64,000 nt of DNA from NCBI GenBank assembly GCA_037577475.1, contig CM075202.1, positions 12,872,501 through 12,936,500 of the forward strand, read 5' to 3'. A model generated the notes under the pieces. The model was given only the letters and a program-made list of their open reading frames with translations. It was not told the origin of the DNA and made no database searches. This document shows positions 1 through 13,490 of the stretch, piece by piece. Both the position numbers and the translations under genes were made by a program. The stretch comes from Chaunax sp. Z400 (Eukaryota > Chordata > Actinopteri > Lophiiformes > Chaunacidae). Positions within the stretch are counted from its first letter, which is position 1, and every line of letters begins with the position of its first letter.

Positions 1-3000
1 AGAATAGTAAGTAGATGTTTGCTTCTCCCTCTCTCTGAATAACCTCATGGGAGCTGAATGAAATCAACGACATCACTGGCGGTTGCGGTGAGTGCATTTG
101 TGTTTATATGTGCACAAGAGAGGAATTCAATGATTTTTGGTGAATGAGTTCAGGCCTTAAATAATATGAAAAGAGTGTCGTTCATATGGTGATTTATTGT
201 ATGTGAGAACTAACAGCCAGGTAAACACGCTTTTCTGCAAAATTGTTCCAGCCCCTTCAGTGAGTCGGGAGACAAGAGCCTCAGAGTGGTTTATTGTGTT
301 TGGGTCGTGGGCCAAGACTGAATTAACTTTGTGTCTCAGGCTGAATAGGAGACATAAAAAGAACCTGTGGTGCCTCAGCTGACAATGAACTGCTGGCCAA
401 CTTTGTCACCTTATTTAAATGAGCTTTATTGTGCTCACAGCATCAATGGGCGCCGGACACTTTAGTCCCCACTTTATGAAGTAGGAAATGTGGCTATATT
501 TCCATGATATTGCTCCGGGTGCTATCACTGAGGCCGCTTTGCTGATCACCCCTTTCACTGCCGGTGGAGCACATCCAGCCATGGGGCTTGTGGACATGGA
601 GGCTCCTCAGCGTGTTAACTGTTAAAAAGGCCGAGAAGGAGACTGCACTTAAGCCATTTATGATGTGTGCGTCTGCAGCTTTCCATCAGTGAGCTGCCTG
701 CTACTGCAGGCTAAACAGACACCTTTTTTTTTTTATTTCTGGTTTGTGCTTCCTGGCACGTTTAATCTGGCTTCCAAACTAAGTTATGTTCGAGAATCAG
801 TGCTTTACCTGGGATTTGTTTTGCACATGGTTGCTGCCATGGAAACTCGCAAGCTGCTCACAGCGTCATACAAAAAGTTAAAGAAAACGTGACAATAATA
901 GTAAAAAAGAAAAGAAAAAGAAAGAAACACATTAGACCTTACAAAAACTATTGACATGAGCAATGAACTCTGTGTATGTACAATATTACATAGAAAAGAA
1001 AAGGTCATCAAAATTTAATTTATGTCTTATTTAAGGGGAAATCATTCCTAAGCATGGTACATAAACATATGCATAATTTAAAAATAGCATATATATTTAC
1101 TTACAGAGCACGAACATTAATAACACATAAGGAGTGTACAAAGCTCTATGGTACACTTAAAAAAACTTAAAAAATGCAACATCATTTTTGGTTCGAATCT
1201 GTGAAAATCTCTACTTTAAAGTTGGTTTTGCATCTATTTGTAAGGCAGGTTTCGTGATAACTCTCAACATACAAGGTTTGGCCATGCTTGACAGATGCAT
1301 GTGTCCATCTCTTCTGAAGTGAACTATCCGCTCCAAACGTCAAAGAAATTGCTCTTTAGCATGCAAAAACAAAATGCCTAAAGCTTCAGTATTGTGTGCC
1401 TGCACTAAACACAAGCTCTTAAAGGGTTTCTACTGATCTTTTTTTTTCTTTCAAAGAGAGAAAGAACAAGTCTGAGTCTGCATGTGTGTCTCTAAATGTT
1501 TATTTTTCACGAACCTATTGGCATGACAAGGGAGTCAACACTTCAGCTTAGAGGCCATAAGAACTGTGGCAGTGAACTTCATGTAATTATCACAATTATG
1601 ACTGCCATTCTTTGGGGGGGCATGTTTTTATTTTTTTTCCGGTATCATCTCTCCTGCCAACTTCTCTCTGGTGTCTTTGCCATTATACTGATCACTGCAC
1701 CAACTAACTGCTCAGTTTCCTCCATTAATAATCATAATAAGATTGAATCGCTAATGTGTAATACCACTCGGCAACAGAGCAGGTCGTTTATTAAATGAAA
1801 ATGTCATTAAGACTAAATGGTACGAGTGTGGAACATGGATCTGAGAGTTATAATAAGCTCAGAGGAAATAATGTGCTGTATAATACAGTATATCAACTAT
1901 ATAAAACTTGACACTTCTGACAGCAACATAGGTAGAATTCATTTGCACCGATAACAAACAGAAACAGAAATGATGCGCGTCAAGATAGATGCTTATGACG
2001 GTATACTTGACAGCATACAGCGACTGTTGACATGCAGAGATGTTGGGTGAAATTTGACAGTATGGATCCAGTATTTGTACCAGACCAACGGTTCTTGTCA
2101 GGTGAACTCAGGAGTGCGATGCTGGAATCTCTCATGATCTGTATTAGAAAGATAATTACAGAGTAAAGTTAATTTAGCATTGATATTTTCTTTTTCTTTT
2201 TTTAAAAGGCCTGTCCTTTTGTGCTTAGAAAATTTAAAAGATGTCATTTCTCCTCTTGAAAACTGCGGTTTGACCTCATTACTATAGAATGAAATCCCTG
2301 CCAAAAGTTAACTAAACTCCACAAGTTACTGTGGAATATATATATATATATTTAATATATCTTTCATGGCCTTGATGAAACTAACAACGTCCATCGCTCT
2401 GTCCAGTACGTCTGAACGTTCTCTGGGCAGTGTGTTTGCAAACCAGTGACTCTCACAATGCTAAGGAGTGAAAGTTGTAGTCATACGCTGAGTCATACGC
2501 TGAGTCAAACGCGGAGTCATACGTTGATGTTGTGACATGGGGGGGGGGGTTTGTTTCCTGGAATTTTTAATTAGCTCTATGATGTCAGCGGCAGCCCGCT
2601 TGAGAGAGGCGGCTCCACTGACATTTATGATTCCGCACTGTCTTCCCTTGCACACTATTTTTACACAGGTGCATGCTGGACTGACAGGGAGCGTCATCAC
2701 ATGGTGGAGCAAATTTGAAGACAAAGGTGCTCCTGAGATCCGGTACAAGAAAAGGACATACATACTGTATGTAGGCAGTCGGACGGGAAACATAAGGCAT
2801 GTAATAATCCATGACCACAGGGTCACGGCAGACGTGAAATGAACAGCGGCTCCAAAGCTCTTGCTAACAGATACACCTGACATAACCTGTCCCTTTTAAC
2901 ACAGCCTTTATGTTGTGTCTTTATATAGTCGTTCTATTATTTACAAAGCGCAACTCGACGCACAAGTAAGATGTCACAGTACAATACTTCTGTATTATAT

Positions 3001-3379
3001 GTCATGCTTCTTTTGCTTTATGAAGGACAGCATTCTATCTAAACTCGCACACACTGGAGGATAGTTATCCTCCCATTGGTTTCCTCAGTTTGAATCAACA
3101 AAGGCAGCGTAGAGAGAGAAGGGCCTTTGTTGCACATTATTGTATTATCTGGATGTAAAAAGGCTGCTCTCACACAATGGAGTTGTTTTTCCAGCCAGGT
3201 TCCCTACATTCCACTCTCCATCTCACCTGTTCCCTTTTATTACACCTGTATGAGCGCTTCACCCCTCTACGTACGTCTCTCTCCGTCAATCCTCCCGCTA
3301 CTCACTCCGTCCCGTCTTTGGATACCTCTGCTGAAACATCCCACTGTGGTGAGACGGATACAAAACGGCGATTAGGCAG
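1..3379. other. intronic DNA, no gene seen
   Basis: No exon, RNA gene or intact mobile element could be recognised. Visible items are short homopolymer runs, a small (TA)n tract near 2338-2350 and a direct repeat of the type GAGTCATACGCT near 2489-2526. Open frames of 60-140 codons overlap on both strands around 2461-2883 but show no family resemblance or codon bias. Confidence 0.6.
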
Positions 3380-3965
3380 CCTTCAGGGATGAGGTCCACA
3401 AACTGTCAGAGCGGCATTAACAACCTCCGGGCTCAACACCTCCGAAGCAAAAATGGAGAATATTCGACTTCAGGGGGAAAAGAAAGAGCACCCTGCTCCT
3501 TCATACATCAGAGGTGACGTGTTTAAAGAATGCCACAAACTTCCAATTCCTGGGCGCACACATCTCCCATGACCTCACATGGACTGTCAGGGAGACGTCC
3601 CGAGTCAAGAAGGCACAGCAGCCGCTCTACCTCTTAAGGACACTGCGGAGGGACAACCTGTCCCAGCAGCTGTTGGTGTCTTCCCACCACTGTTCAGCCC
3701 AAAGCGTATTCTCTTCAGACAGTCATTAAATCAGCACAAGACATCACTGGCTCACAGTCATCTTCTCTTGACAGGACAGACACAAAACCCGATGTCTACA
3801 TCGGGCACAAGCATCATCAAGGGCCCATCTCACTCAGGCGACCACCTTTTCACTCTGCTGCTGCTGCTGCCATCTGGAAGGTGTTATAGGTCTATTAAGA
3901 CACCACACTCCCAGACTTCTAAACACTTTTTACCCATGTACCATGAAAGAACTGAACTCTGTTAA
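3380..3965 (+). pseudogene. non-LTR retrotransposon reverse transcriptase, C-terminal fossil
   Basis: The sequence reads, across several frames, like the last part of a fish CR1/L2-type LINE polyprotein. An N-terminal piece resembles the 'LNTSKTKE...DFR' segment just after the polymerase core (about 3430-3500). A middle piece reads FQFLGAHISHDLTW followed by KKAQQPLYLLRTLRR (about 3545-3655). A C-terminal piece reads LLPSGRCYRSIK (about 3868-3905) with HLFTL just before it. Frame changes and lost sequence between the pieces show it is dead, and the catalytic part of the reverse transcriptase is absent. The pieces keep the order expected of the parent protein, so this is a 5'-truncated decayed copy and not a host gene. 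The clade is judged from motif memory only. Confidence 0.82.
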
Positions 3966-6413
3966 AAAAACAAAAACACTAAGCCAGTGCATTAAGTATC
4001 CCGGGGCTGCAAAACGTTCTTTGCAACAGTATCACGGCTAAGTGCAATATCACACTACTGTATTTTGATCATGTGAACTAGTGCGATACACCAAATATTC
4101 ACTGTTAGTGATGTTTTATGTGCATACTGGTTTTGCATGAGCTGAATATCCTGATTGCTGCTGTTGTTTTCATTTCCTTTGAATATATCACAATTCTATT
4201 CTATTCTATTCTCATCCTCTGACCTTGTCTGGTCTGTATCTATATTTATTTGCAATCCCTCAATCCCCGACTTACTCCATGCATCTATCTCTTTCTGCTA
4301 CATCCTCACTTGTCCTTCACTACCTCCCTCCCTCCCTCCTTTACATTCCCCAAATCATCACCACTACACCACTCAGGGCTTCACAGCAAACACACACAGT
4401 CACGAAACCACACATGGACGGACTCCTCAATCAACTTTCCACACACGCACTCATACATAAATACATATCAGCAGGCAAGACACTCGACGTGGCAATCAAC
4501 CCCACACTTGCAGAGTCGCACACGAAACGCCACTGATCCGGTTCATCCTCTCATACACACCGACTCCACACGCAGGCAAACGCACACATCGTCAGATGTA
4601 ATCACTATGAGTGCTGAGAGTGCAGAGCAGAGGTGTGAGGCTTCTAAAAGCTGCTGAATGCCATCAATCATAAAATCCTTTCCGGGGATTGGACATCTGA
4701 CACTGTTGGCATTAGGCATTGTCCCCTCTTATTTCAATCAATCATGTCCTCCATTCTGCAAAAGGCCTAAAGATTGCCAAATGATATTGGCTTGCTTTCA
4801 TCACAGTCAGTGAAGGATTATGTGGGAGAGTCTTTCTTTGGATTTATGACTACTTGTGTTATGTTTTTCTTTTCTTTTTTTCACTTTAAAATGTTGCGCC
4901 TCTACCCGATATGGGCAGTATAATAATTCGGCGTGCATCACGTAAATTTGGCTATATATATAGTCTGGATGGGATTTTAAACCACAAAGTGCAGCTGCTA
5001 ATGTCCTGCGGGTGAAGTTTGCTGATATGTCAATAATATCAGACAGTGATGCAGACACAGCTCAGATTTGGTTTGGTTTTAAAACGTTGGACACGAAATT
5101 ATCTCCACCGTGCAGGAACCTCTTCTGTCACCTCAAAATGAAACACGGTGGCACGGGTGAGGTTTCAAGACAGGTTTACCAAAGTGCTAACACACATGTA
5201 CACAATTCAGACATCATTCGGACATCTTTGTCGCAGACTAGCTGCTGTCGTTATGATAAGAAATGGAAGGAGGGAGGGAGGATGGCAAAAATATTTGGAA
5301 TTTTATGATACGTTTGAGGCATTTTTAATCCTGTTCTTGAGGTGGATTTTCAAGGACTCCTACAGACTTAAAGGACACCTACAGACATCAGTGAATCTAT
5401 ACTAAGTTCACAATTTACCAGGTCCACCTATGAGCTGATGCACTCTAACACAACAGCCCTGCAATAACTCCCACCCTCAATAAAGGTTATTCTGCTCAGT
5501 TTATGTTGAATCTCTGTTTGATGCAGCTCTTATTATGCTAATATGTGACATTTACTGCGTTTATTTCAATTTGCAAACAATTATTCCTGGCTCAAAATCA
5601 AATTTGTCGTGTAGTGCAACAAATTAAATGGCTTTAACAATCGTCAGTGGCAAGGTTAGAAATAGCATGGCCCGGTGCTATCCCCTGCCAACAGTCTTAG
5701 AATAGGCAGATATGGGTGGGTGATCATGATGGCAAACTTTTCCTATCCAAAACTTTGTGCCAGAGACATGGTGGACATGGAGTCATGTCTCATAGTGGAA
5801 GGCACAGTGCTGTTTTTATTTTATTTTTTTACATATATTACAATGTGCTCAATAACTACTATCTCAGCCTTGTCCTGCATCTAAAATTGCATTGTATAGT
5901 ACGCACGTATTACTATCTAATTAATTAATTAAGCATGTACACAAAAAAGGAGAAAAAAAAGAAGTTGCACAAACTTATGTCCCTATTTTTTCAATATATA
6001 ATCATATATTCTATTTTTAATGTAGTATTTTTTACTTTAGATTGTCGTCCAGCTGGCTCTGTGGGAATCAGAGGCCAAAACCTGTCATGCCAGTGGGGGA
6101 AAAAGCATTGCTATGTACGCAAGACTATATGCACAGGCTGCCACACACACAGTGGACACCGCTGCCACCACCGTGTCTATTCAAAAACATACCCCGCTTC
6201 TATTTTGGTGAGACGGTGAGACTACAGTTTGGTTGATAAGCTGATATGGAAACCCGGCTGAAAGCTGAGACTGTATCCGTATCTCACTTCAGCAGCCGTA
6301 TTCAAAAATACAAGAGATTGGTGGATCTGATTACTATGTCTGTATGTTTGTGGGAGTATGATGGAGGCAGTGGGGAAAAAAATAGAAGCCAGTAGTTGGT
6401 GTATGTGTGTCTA

Positions 6414-6449
<36 letters not shown>

Positions 6450-9400
6450 GAGTGGAGCCAAGCCAGAGGGCAGGTGTGTAAGGTAATAAGACTTAATCAA
6501 TTCATACTGAGAGGATGAGGGAGGATAGGAATAGGGGGGAGAGGAGATGGGGGCATGAGAGAGGGATGAGTGGTGAAGGAAAAATGATTACAGGTACAGA
6601 TGAAAGTGTTATGCTGAGCTCTCCTGCTCTCTCACACATCACCCGGTGTCTTCTCCCGTCCTTAAAGGGATTCAAAACTGAAACAAAACCCTTTTTCAAC
6701 GGTGCCTTCGGGGACCATATATGGAGAGGCGGATTCTCTGGCTTCAAATTTCAAGACATCAGTGCAAAGAACAGCAACAGACTGCATTTCAGTGTCTGTG
6801 TGTACATGGCTGGCGGTGCGAGGATGTGTGTGTCGATTTTCTCTGTGTGAGAAAACAAAGACCCAAGGAAATATATTTATAGATCAAAACAATGGCGGCT
6901 TTGGGAGAAGCAACAGAAGGCCTGGGCAAGTAGCAGTGAAAATGTGACCGATCGCAGATTAAACACGCTTTAATATTATCGTTTTCAGGCGGCCAACCAG
7001 AGGCTGACACGTGTCCGTCAAGGCCTGTAAAATGATGTGTTTAATCTTGTGTTTTGAAAACACAAACACTCTCATCCACGTGACTGATATTCATTTAAAT
7101 ATACACGAAGCACCGGACTGGACAGAACTGGAAGAACTGGACGCAAGATTGTGAGGGGATTCTTCCGTATGCTTGGTGGGTTACTAGAATAAAAGACAAG
7201 ATTTATGCTGATTAGTAAATTAATCAATTAGGTCATTAACAAAAAAAACAACGAGGTTAGACAGCAGGAAATTGGATTTTTAACCCCCAGAAAAGAGTGA
7301 CTGAAATTATGGAGAGAGTAAAAAAAATACATGTTTTATAAGAACATATAGTTTTCTATATGTTCCACATAACAGTGAAAAGCCAATATATTTGTGCGGA
7401 TATTCCAGAAGAGTAAACGTGTTGTTAAATTACTCTACAGTCTAACTTGAGGGTCTTTCTGGCCTAATTACAGATGACAAGTTTAGTTGTACCCACTGAG
7501 AATACTGTGGGTCAGGCGTACTGAGGATTTAGCCACATTTTTTTCTTCTTTTTTTTTTTTTTTACACATTCTGACCCAGAACGACAGATATCAAACAAGA
7601 TGGAAGCAATCTTTGGTTTGCTTTGATTTGTCTTGCAAATAAATAAATAGATGTCAGAATAATTTACTGTCATATACAGTATATATATATGTCAGTGGAA
7701 AAATGCCAAATCTTTGCATGAAGGGGTTCCCATGTGTGGCAGCCCCACACAACATCATTATTGTCTGTAAATGATTTATTTATTTTCTTCCATCTCTTGT
7801 CTCTCTCACAAACACATCATATGTTTTCCCACACAAAAGCATTTTTGTCAACCCATATTTTTTTAGCATTGTTTTCTTTTCTTTTCCTTTTGTTCTGTCT
7901 GAAAGAACAACTCATAATTTAGGTCGTGGTTCACTGTAGTTGTGAAGTAAGGCTGAGGCCAAGATATGTGTCGTGCCCACTTATGTTGTTGTTTGGTAAA
8001 AGCTTGGAAGTTCACCCGGTTGGTATTGTTGTTAATTCCGTATCGTGCTGGTTTCGATGGGCTACGTCGTTCACAGCCATGCCTCCTCAACACGTGGCTG
8101 ACCTGCTGTTGTGCAAATGGAGTCATAAAAACGTAAGTTGTGTTTTTTTGGACAACTTTATAAAAACATGCTGCTGATGAAGAACGTTAAAAGTAAAAAA
8201 AAAAGAAAAGAAAAAGAAATGTCTTAAGAAATAACCTACATAAAACAGGGTAATATATTAGTGTGTGCAAAATCTGATGGTAATTTAATGCAAGTGGTAT
8301 CAAGCAAAAAAACCAAAAACTGATCCTGCCAAATATGAAATATGTCACGGATGTAAGTTGTAAGAACAAATGTAAAAACAGTTCAATAAAATGTTGCAGG
8401 GACTGGTGCTACACTACCTTGTGATTTCAGGCAAAACATACCGTCTGTTGTGTCGCTGCACTGCAGTCTTATTATTATATCTTAGTGCCAAAAATAACTC
8501 AGTATCAATAAACTGAACAAAGAATTTGAGTCAGCCTCCAGGATGGATTTTTTTTTAATCATAATTAGCCTGTAAACTTTTTAAGATATGCAAAACTAGC
8601 CAGGTTGGTACTCAGCAACAGTCGTACTGAGAGGCAGAAGGGTGTCAAAGCCATATGAAATGTTTTCACTATAAACTTTCAGATTCCTAAAATGATGCGT
8701 AATCTGTATAAGAACACAGAGATCCTGTCAGAGCAGAAAAATCTGTTTCCTCTACAGCCATGAATGGCTGTAGATGGAGGCTCAAATCTTCTTTGAGTGA
8801 ATCAAATCTCTGAAACCCGAGGAAGAGTTTATATTAATCCAGTGACAACAAATCTTTAGCAGATAAATCAATAAAGGTCACACACCATATTGGTCGGTCA
8901 TTTTATCCTTGGGTTTTGACCTGTTCTCAAACTCTTTCTGGCTACTGTCCCTCTGACTGTGAGCCAGTCGCAGTGAAGAAAAGGAAAGGTTCAATATAGG
9001 GAGACTTCTGATTAAATAAGGCTTTAGGAAACAGCTGAAGGTATCAGTGGCTGTCAATAAGCTACTTTTAAAGGTAAATAGTGAAACTCTCTAAGGGAAA
9101 GGGAAATATTCAAATAAACTTGATCTGATCGTCCGTGCTAATCAACCAGCTGTGTTTTTTAATCCGTCACCTGTAGTTTTAATGTGGCCTTTTCAAATAT
9201 AAAAAAAAGACATTTATAAGGAAAACAAACTCCCACCAATACAAAATATCTCCAGTTTATCATTATAGCTCTACTATTACACAATTTTCTCTCCGATTCT
9301 CTAATTTGTGGATCAGCAACGCAGCGGGCTGGAGACAAACAGGATGATGAAGGCAACACAGCTGAACGCCACTATAGCAGGCAAATGTCATTTTCAATAA

Positions 9401-12400
9401 TCAACTCTTACCGAAGTGTATCCATTGCAGCATTTTGAATAACAGCTCATAAAGCAGCATTAGGAGTCCATCGTTCTGGAGGGCATGTGCAGATGATGTA
9501 CTCCGATGTCTAAATACGGAGGAATGATGCTTGTGCACACGGATCCGCAAAAACGGGGAATAATGTTTTGCCAGGTTTCAGTCTGACGGTGACGGTTCAA
9601 AATCTAGCGTTTTCAGGGCCCTGGAAAGCCGGTGTCGCGTAAAAAGAATGGCCAAACAGCAACACGGGTTCACCGTTTTATGGTGGAACCGCGTTAAACG
9701 GCCCCTGACACCGCATGGACAACTGGCGAGAGAACGGCTGGAGAGGTTTTTTGGGATAAACAACATGTTTCTCAACTTCACAAATTGGCCTTGTGTGTCG
9801 CAACTGTGTCACCTGAAGCTAATCTACCATCTCAAACCATGTTAAAGTGCACATGCTTAATCTATGTGGTAGAACATAGGCAGGTTTTAACTTTTGGAGA
9901 CTTTTTTTGTAGATCGGTCGTGGAAAATGAGAGTTTCTCCTTTTTCCTTTGAGTGAATTTGTCTCACTTGACATTACATGTCGTGTATTGCGAGTATCAT
10001 ATTGTGATGTTCATGCTGAAACGATATGTAGCGCAGCACCTAATTGGGAGTTTAAAGCGCTGGTCTGGTTAAGTTGTTTAGTGCTCTCTGGAAGGTCAGC
10101 CAAAAGGTTCATCTTTGCAGCGACAGGTTCTAAACTACCGCCGTCTCTCCTCAGACGACTGCAGGTACACATTATTTGCGCCACTTGGTCGACACCTAAC
10201 ACATTTGGCTGTCTCCACTGTCTGCCATCTATGGTCATTACTGATAACTTTGCAGTGTTAGATGACCCATTCACCTATTCATCAACAGCTCATCCATACA
10301 TCATGCGTATCCATCCAATATCGATCAATCCCCTCTTGTTATCATCTTCCCCTCCCCACTTTCCACAACTCATCTCCCCGGCCCTCTCCCCACTCACTCA
10401 TCCAAATCCCAACCTCTCCATCCCGGCATCGATCCGCACACAGACATTCATCTATCCTCTATGAATACATCTATCCATCCATCCATCCGTCCTTCCCTCT
10501 CTCTGCCCGCCCCCTCTCCTGGCTCCTTATCCCAGTCGACAGGATTCCACTGGAAGACTTAACCCGCTCCACCAAAGGCGCTCCCTATAGGATGCAGACG
10601 CAAAGACACACAGACATCGTTTTCACAGCTCCCTGAGCAACTCAAATGGCCCGAGAGAGTCTGTGCCGAGCAGCCAAGGAGAATAAAAGGGAGCGAAAGA
10701 AAGAATGAGAGACGCGGAGAGAAGAATCACAAGGCAACAAGGGCAATGATGATACAGAGAGAGAGAGAGAGAGAAAGAAATACGATGGCATAAAATAAGG
10801 AGTAAAAAGAGAAGCAAAGATGGGTGATAGAGCAAAATTGGACACAATGTTTATGGGTGTTTCATCAGGAGTAGGTTTACTTCTAGGACAGTCAGATCGC
10901 TGGGAGAAATAAGCAAGCAGCGAATAAATAAATAAATAAAACGAAATTTTATTGCTCCCACCTGAAAAAACACTTTTTTTCCCCCAGCCTTTACAGCTAA
11001 ATATCAAATGTTGATTATTTTATGCATTCCTCTCTGTCAGAGAAACATTCACAGCCCCCTGAAATCCATCAGACTCAACAAAGTCATTTGGAAAATGTGG
11101 CTGTTTTTTTCCCCCCCCTCCATACAGGAAGTGCTCACCTGACGCCAGTCAGTCACATCTCCATCTCATCATTACGCGTTATGAAGCTCGAAGCACTGCT
11201 TTTTCCAGTTGCTCGCTATAATAATTCAAGCATTCCTTTGATGATATAAGATCAAAATATCAGGATTCGTGACGACAGCAACAGCAGCAACAGGATGTGA
11301 GTTCTGAGAGAACGACGGGGGAACGTTTCACCCGGAGGTGTAAACAGCAATGGAAAGTCTGCACCGCAGAAGGTTGAAGTACATTAAAATGAAACATAAA
11401 AAAAAGAAAATCTGATTTCTGACTTTATAGCAGTCTGTCTACCTGTTTGTCTGCGCGTCTGCCTCTGGATAAATATTGAGGCAGCAGTATTTGGGCACAA
11501 ACACTATATTTCGGCTCATCCATCAGCTGTGGTCACACACAAGGTCAGCTTCCTGCCTCCGTCGGCACACATCTTCGCAGTCCAGGAGGCACACGTTCCC
11601 CGTGGTAACATCCTCTGCCGTCACCTCACTTTTCCTCTCGCTCTCCAACTGCTGAGTGCCGATATGACACTGGAGGCAATTTTCAAAGATGTGAGGTCGG
11701 GAAGATTGAAAATTGGCCACTAAACTGCTCTGGAGAAACAAGCAATCAACTTGTGTCTGCCATATGCGAATGGATTAGCTTTGTCGCCGCATTCCGCAGC
11801 TCTGTTCTGGGATGAAAAGGTTCTGGATGGATTGTGGTATGATATGCTACCTCTTTGTTAAATCAGAGATGTAATTACAGTTATTGCTGGAATAAAGAAT
11901 AACCTTTTTGCAGTTGAAATATATATATATTAAAGAGAGACCACCGTATTCTGTGAAAGGAACTGCGGGCAAGGTCCCATTCCATTTCTCCTCATGCAAT
12001 AATGGCCGAAAATTGGAGCACTTTCACTTGGAGATTTCCTTCTGCTTATCCAGTGTCGGGTTACAGTGGCAGTGGGCTAAGCAGGATATCTTCCCTCTCC
12101 CAATGCTTTCCAACTCCTCCTTGGGGGATCAAGAGGCATTCCCTGGCCAGATGAGATATATGTAATCCCTCCAGTGAGATCTACAGTACAGGCCTGGCCT
12201 GAACCACCTCAGCTGGTCCTTTTTCCACGTGAAGGAACAGCGACTCTACTCCGAGCTCCGTCCGGAAGCTGCTCACCGTAATGTTGAGCCCAGCCATCTT
12301 TTCTTTTTCTTTTTTTTATTAAGTTAGTGTTTACAGCAGTGATTTTACTACAGTGACAAATCAAAATGTCTGGTGTGAAAAATGCCAACACGTAATGGAG

Positions 12401-12411
12401 AGAACTGATTT
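3966..12411. other. intronic DNA with simple repeats
   Basis: Nothing here could be supported as an exon. Simple sequence includes TTCTATTCTATTC near 4195-4212, a (GA)n run at 6419-6446, an AATTAATTAATTAA tract near 5920-5933, a T-rich run at 7544-7563, a (TA)n tract near 7678-7690, CCATCCATCC near 10473-10489 and a (GA)n patch near 10757-10774. The long frames at 4155-4660 and 9949-10640 are pyrimidine-rich low-complexity translations without recognisable domains. Confidence 0.55.
6419..6446. repeat. (GA)n microsatellite
   Basis: A pure GA dinucleotide run of about 28 bases lies inside the inferred NKAIN2 intron 1, just after a TGTGTGT-rich stretch. Confidence 0.9.
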
Positions 12412-12650
12412 TACAATCTATGTCTCTTGTCCTTTTTATTGTCTTTGTATTGTTTTTTATGGACCTTTATCATCCTTTAATCTTTTAATTCATCCCTTAA
12501 TTCCTCTTTGCTTTCTACTGTCGTCTTCTCAACATCATTGCCTACTGATTTATGTGCCTCTGCCTTCGTATTGTACTGCACTGCCTCTGCTTTGTCTGTC
12601 CAAAACTCTGTTTTTAAAGGTGCTATATAAATAAAGTTATTATTATTATA
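12412..12650 (+). repeat. LINE-type 3' tail
   Basis: A T-rich tract with repeated 'TTTTATTGTCTTTG'-like phrases leads into GTGCTATATAAATAAAGTT followed by (ATT)n near 12620-12650. This is the ending I associate with many fish L2-like LINE copies, whose short terminal repeats follow 'GTGCTATATAAATAAA'. No reverse-transcriptase coding sequence remains in front of it, so it is a severely 5'-truncated insertion. The family name is uncertain. Confidence 0.6.
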
Positions 12651-13370
12651 CTCCAGAACCAGTGGCCTCTCCTACTTTGCATTACAAACAAATATTACCA
12701 GCTTTCAGTCAAGCGTGTTGGAACTGTAACCAGTGTAATGCCACATATAGAGACACAATAGTGGTCCATACAGTTGATACAGTGGATGATTTTGCAGTAA
12801 GCGTAGGCCAGTATCAACAGACTAAAGGACATATAATTCAACTGTGTAAAGGTTCAGTTTAAAGCCTCCGCCGAGCTGTGCAAGAAGACTGAGTCAGCGT
12901 TTCCAACTAAGACAAAAAAGATTTCACTCTTTACTGATTCCACTTCCCCAATGTCACAGACTGTTTTATGATGTCGGTGTGAGTTAGTCGAGTCTCACGG
13001 TTTTTCTCTGAGCCTCCGAATGCTTTTTAAACGGCACGCTGCAACTTTGGGAGGAATCGTGTTGTCTTTACAATAAAAAAAACATACTGTGGGGCTGAAT
13101 GTTTCAGTTTATGAGAAATGTTTTCCAAAGAGGAAAAGCAGAACACTGGTGCTGATGTGAGGTAGCAGAGGTGAGGTGGTCTTTTGGAAAAAAAAGAGAG
13201 CAGGAACATTTACTGCATCTTTCTCAGAAGGTGTCAAAGGAGATGAAAACATCACTGGCTATGGCCAAAATGTAAAAAACAACAAAAGCATGTTTTACAA
13301 ATACACTAAAAACACTAAGCACGGACTTAATGAGTGTAAATGACAACGTTAGTCTGTCAGGTCGCTGTTT

Positions 13371-13490
13371 ATCCATCCATCCATTATCTGTAGCCGCTTA
13401 TCCTGCAGGATCCCTTGTGTGGGTGGGTTTTTTTCCCCCCTCATTTGACATCAGGCGAGAGCCGGGCTCCACCCAGGACAAGCTATTTGA
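13371..13490 (-). repeat. dispersed fish repeat, ATCCATCC...GCTTATCCTG end
   Basis: ATCCATCCATCCATTATC is followed by TGTAGCCGCTTATCCTG and then by 'GAGAGCCGGGCTCCACCCAGGACAAG'-like sequence. In reverse complement this matches the 3' end of the copy at 14737-14950 (GGATAAGCGG...ATGGATGGATGG). The two are therefore opposite-strand members of one abundant interspersed family. Only the end is present, interrupted by a T/C-rich run. Confidence 0.75.

Noticed and set aside
1187..1205. GGTTCGAATCT, a perfect tRNA B-box-like motif
   Set aside because: No A-box, no cloverleaf stems and no acceptor arm are present around it, so neither a tRNA nor a SINE promoter can be supported.
9949..10464. 171-codon plus-strand open frame
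   Set aside because: No recognisable domain. The second half is a pyrimidine-rich Ser/Pro/His translation leading into a CCATCC repeat.
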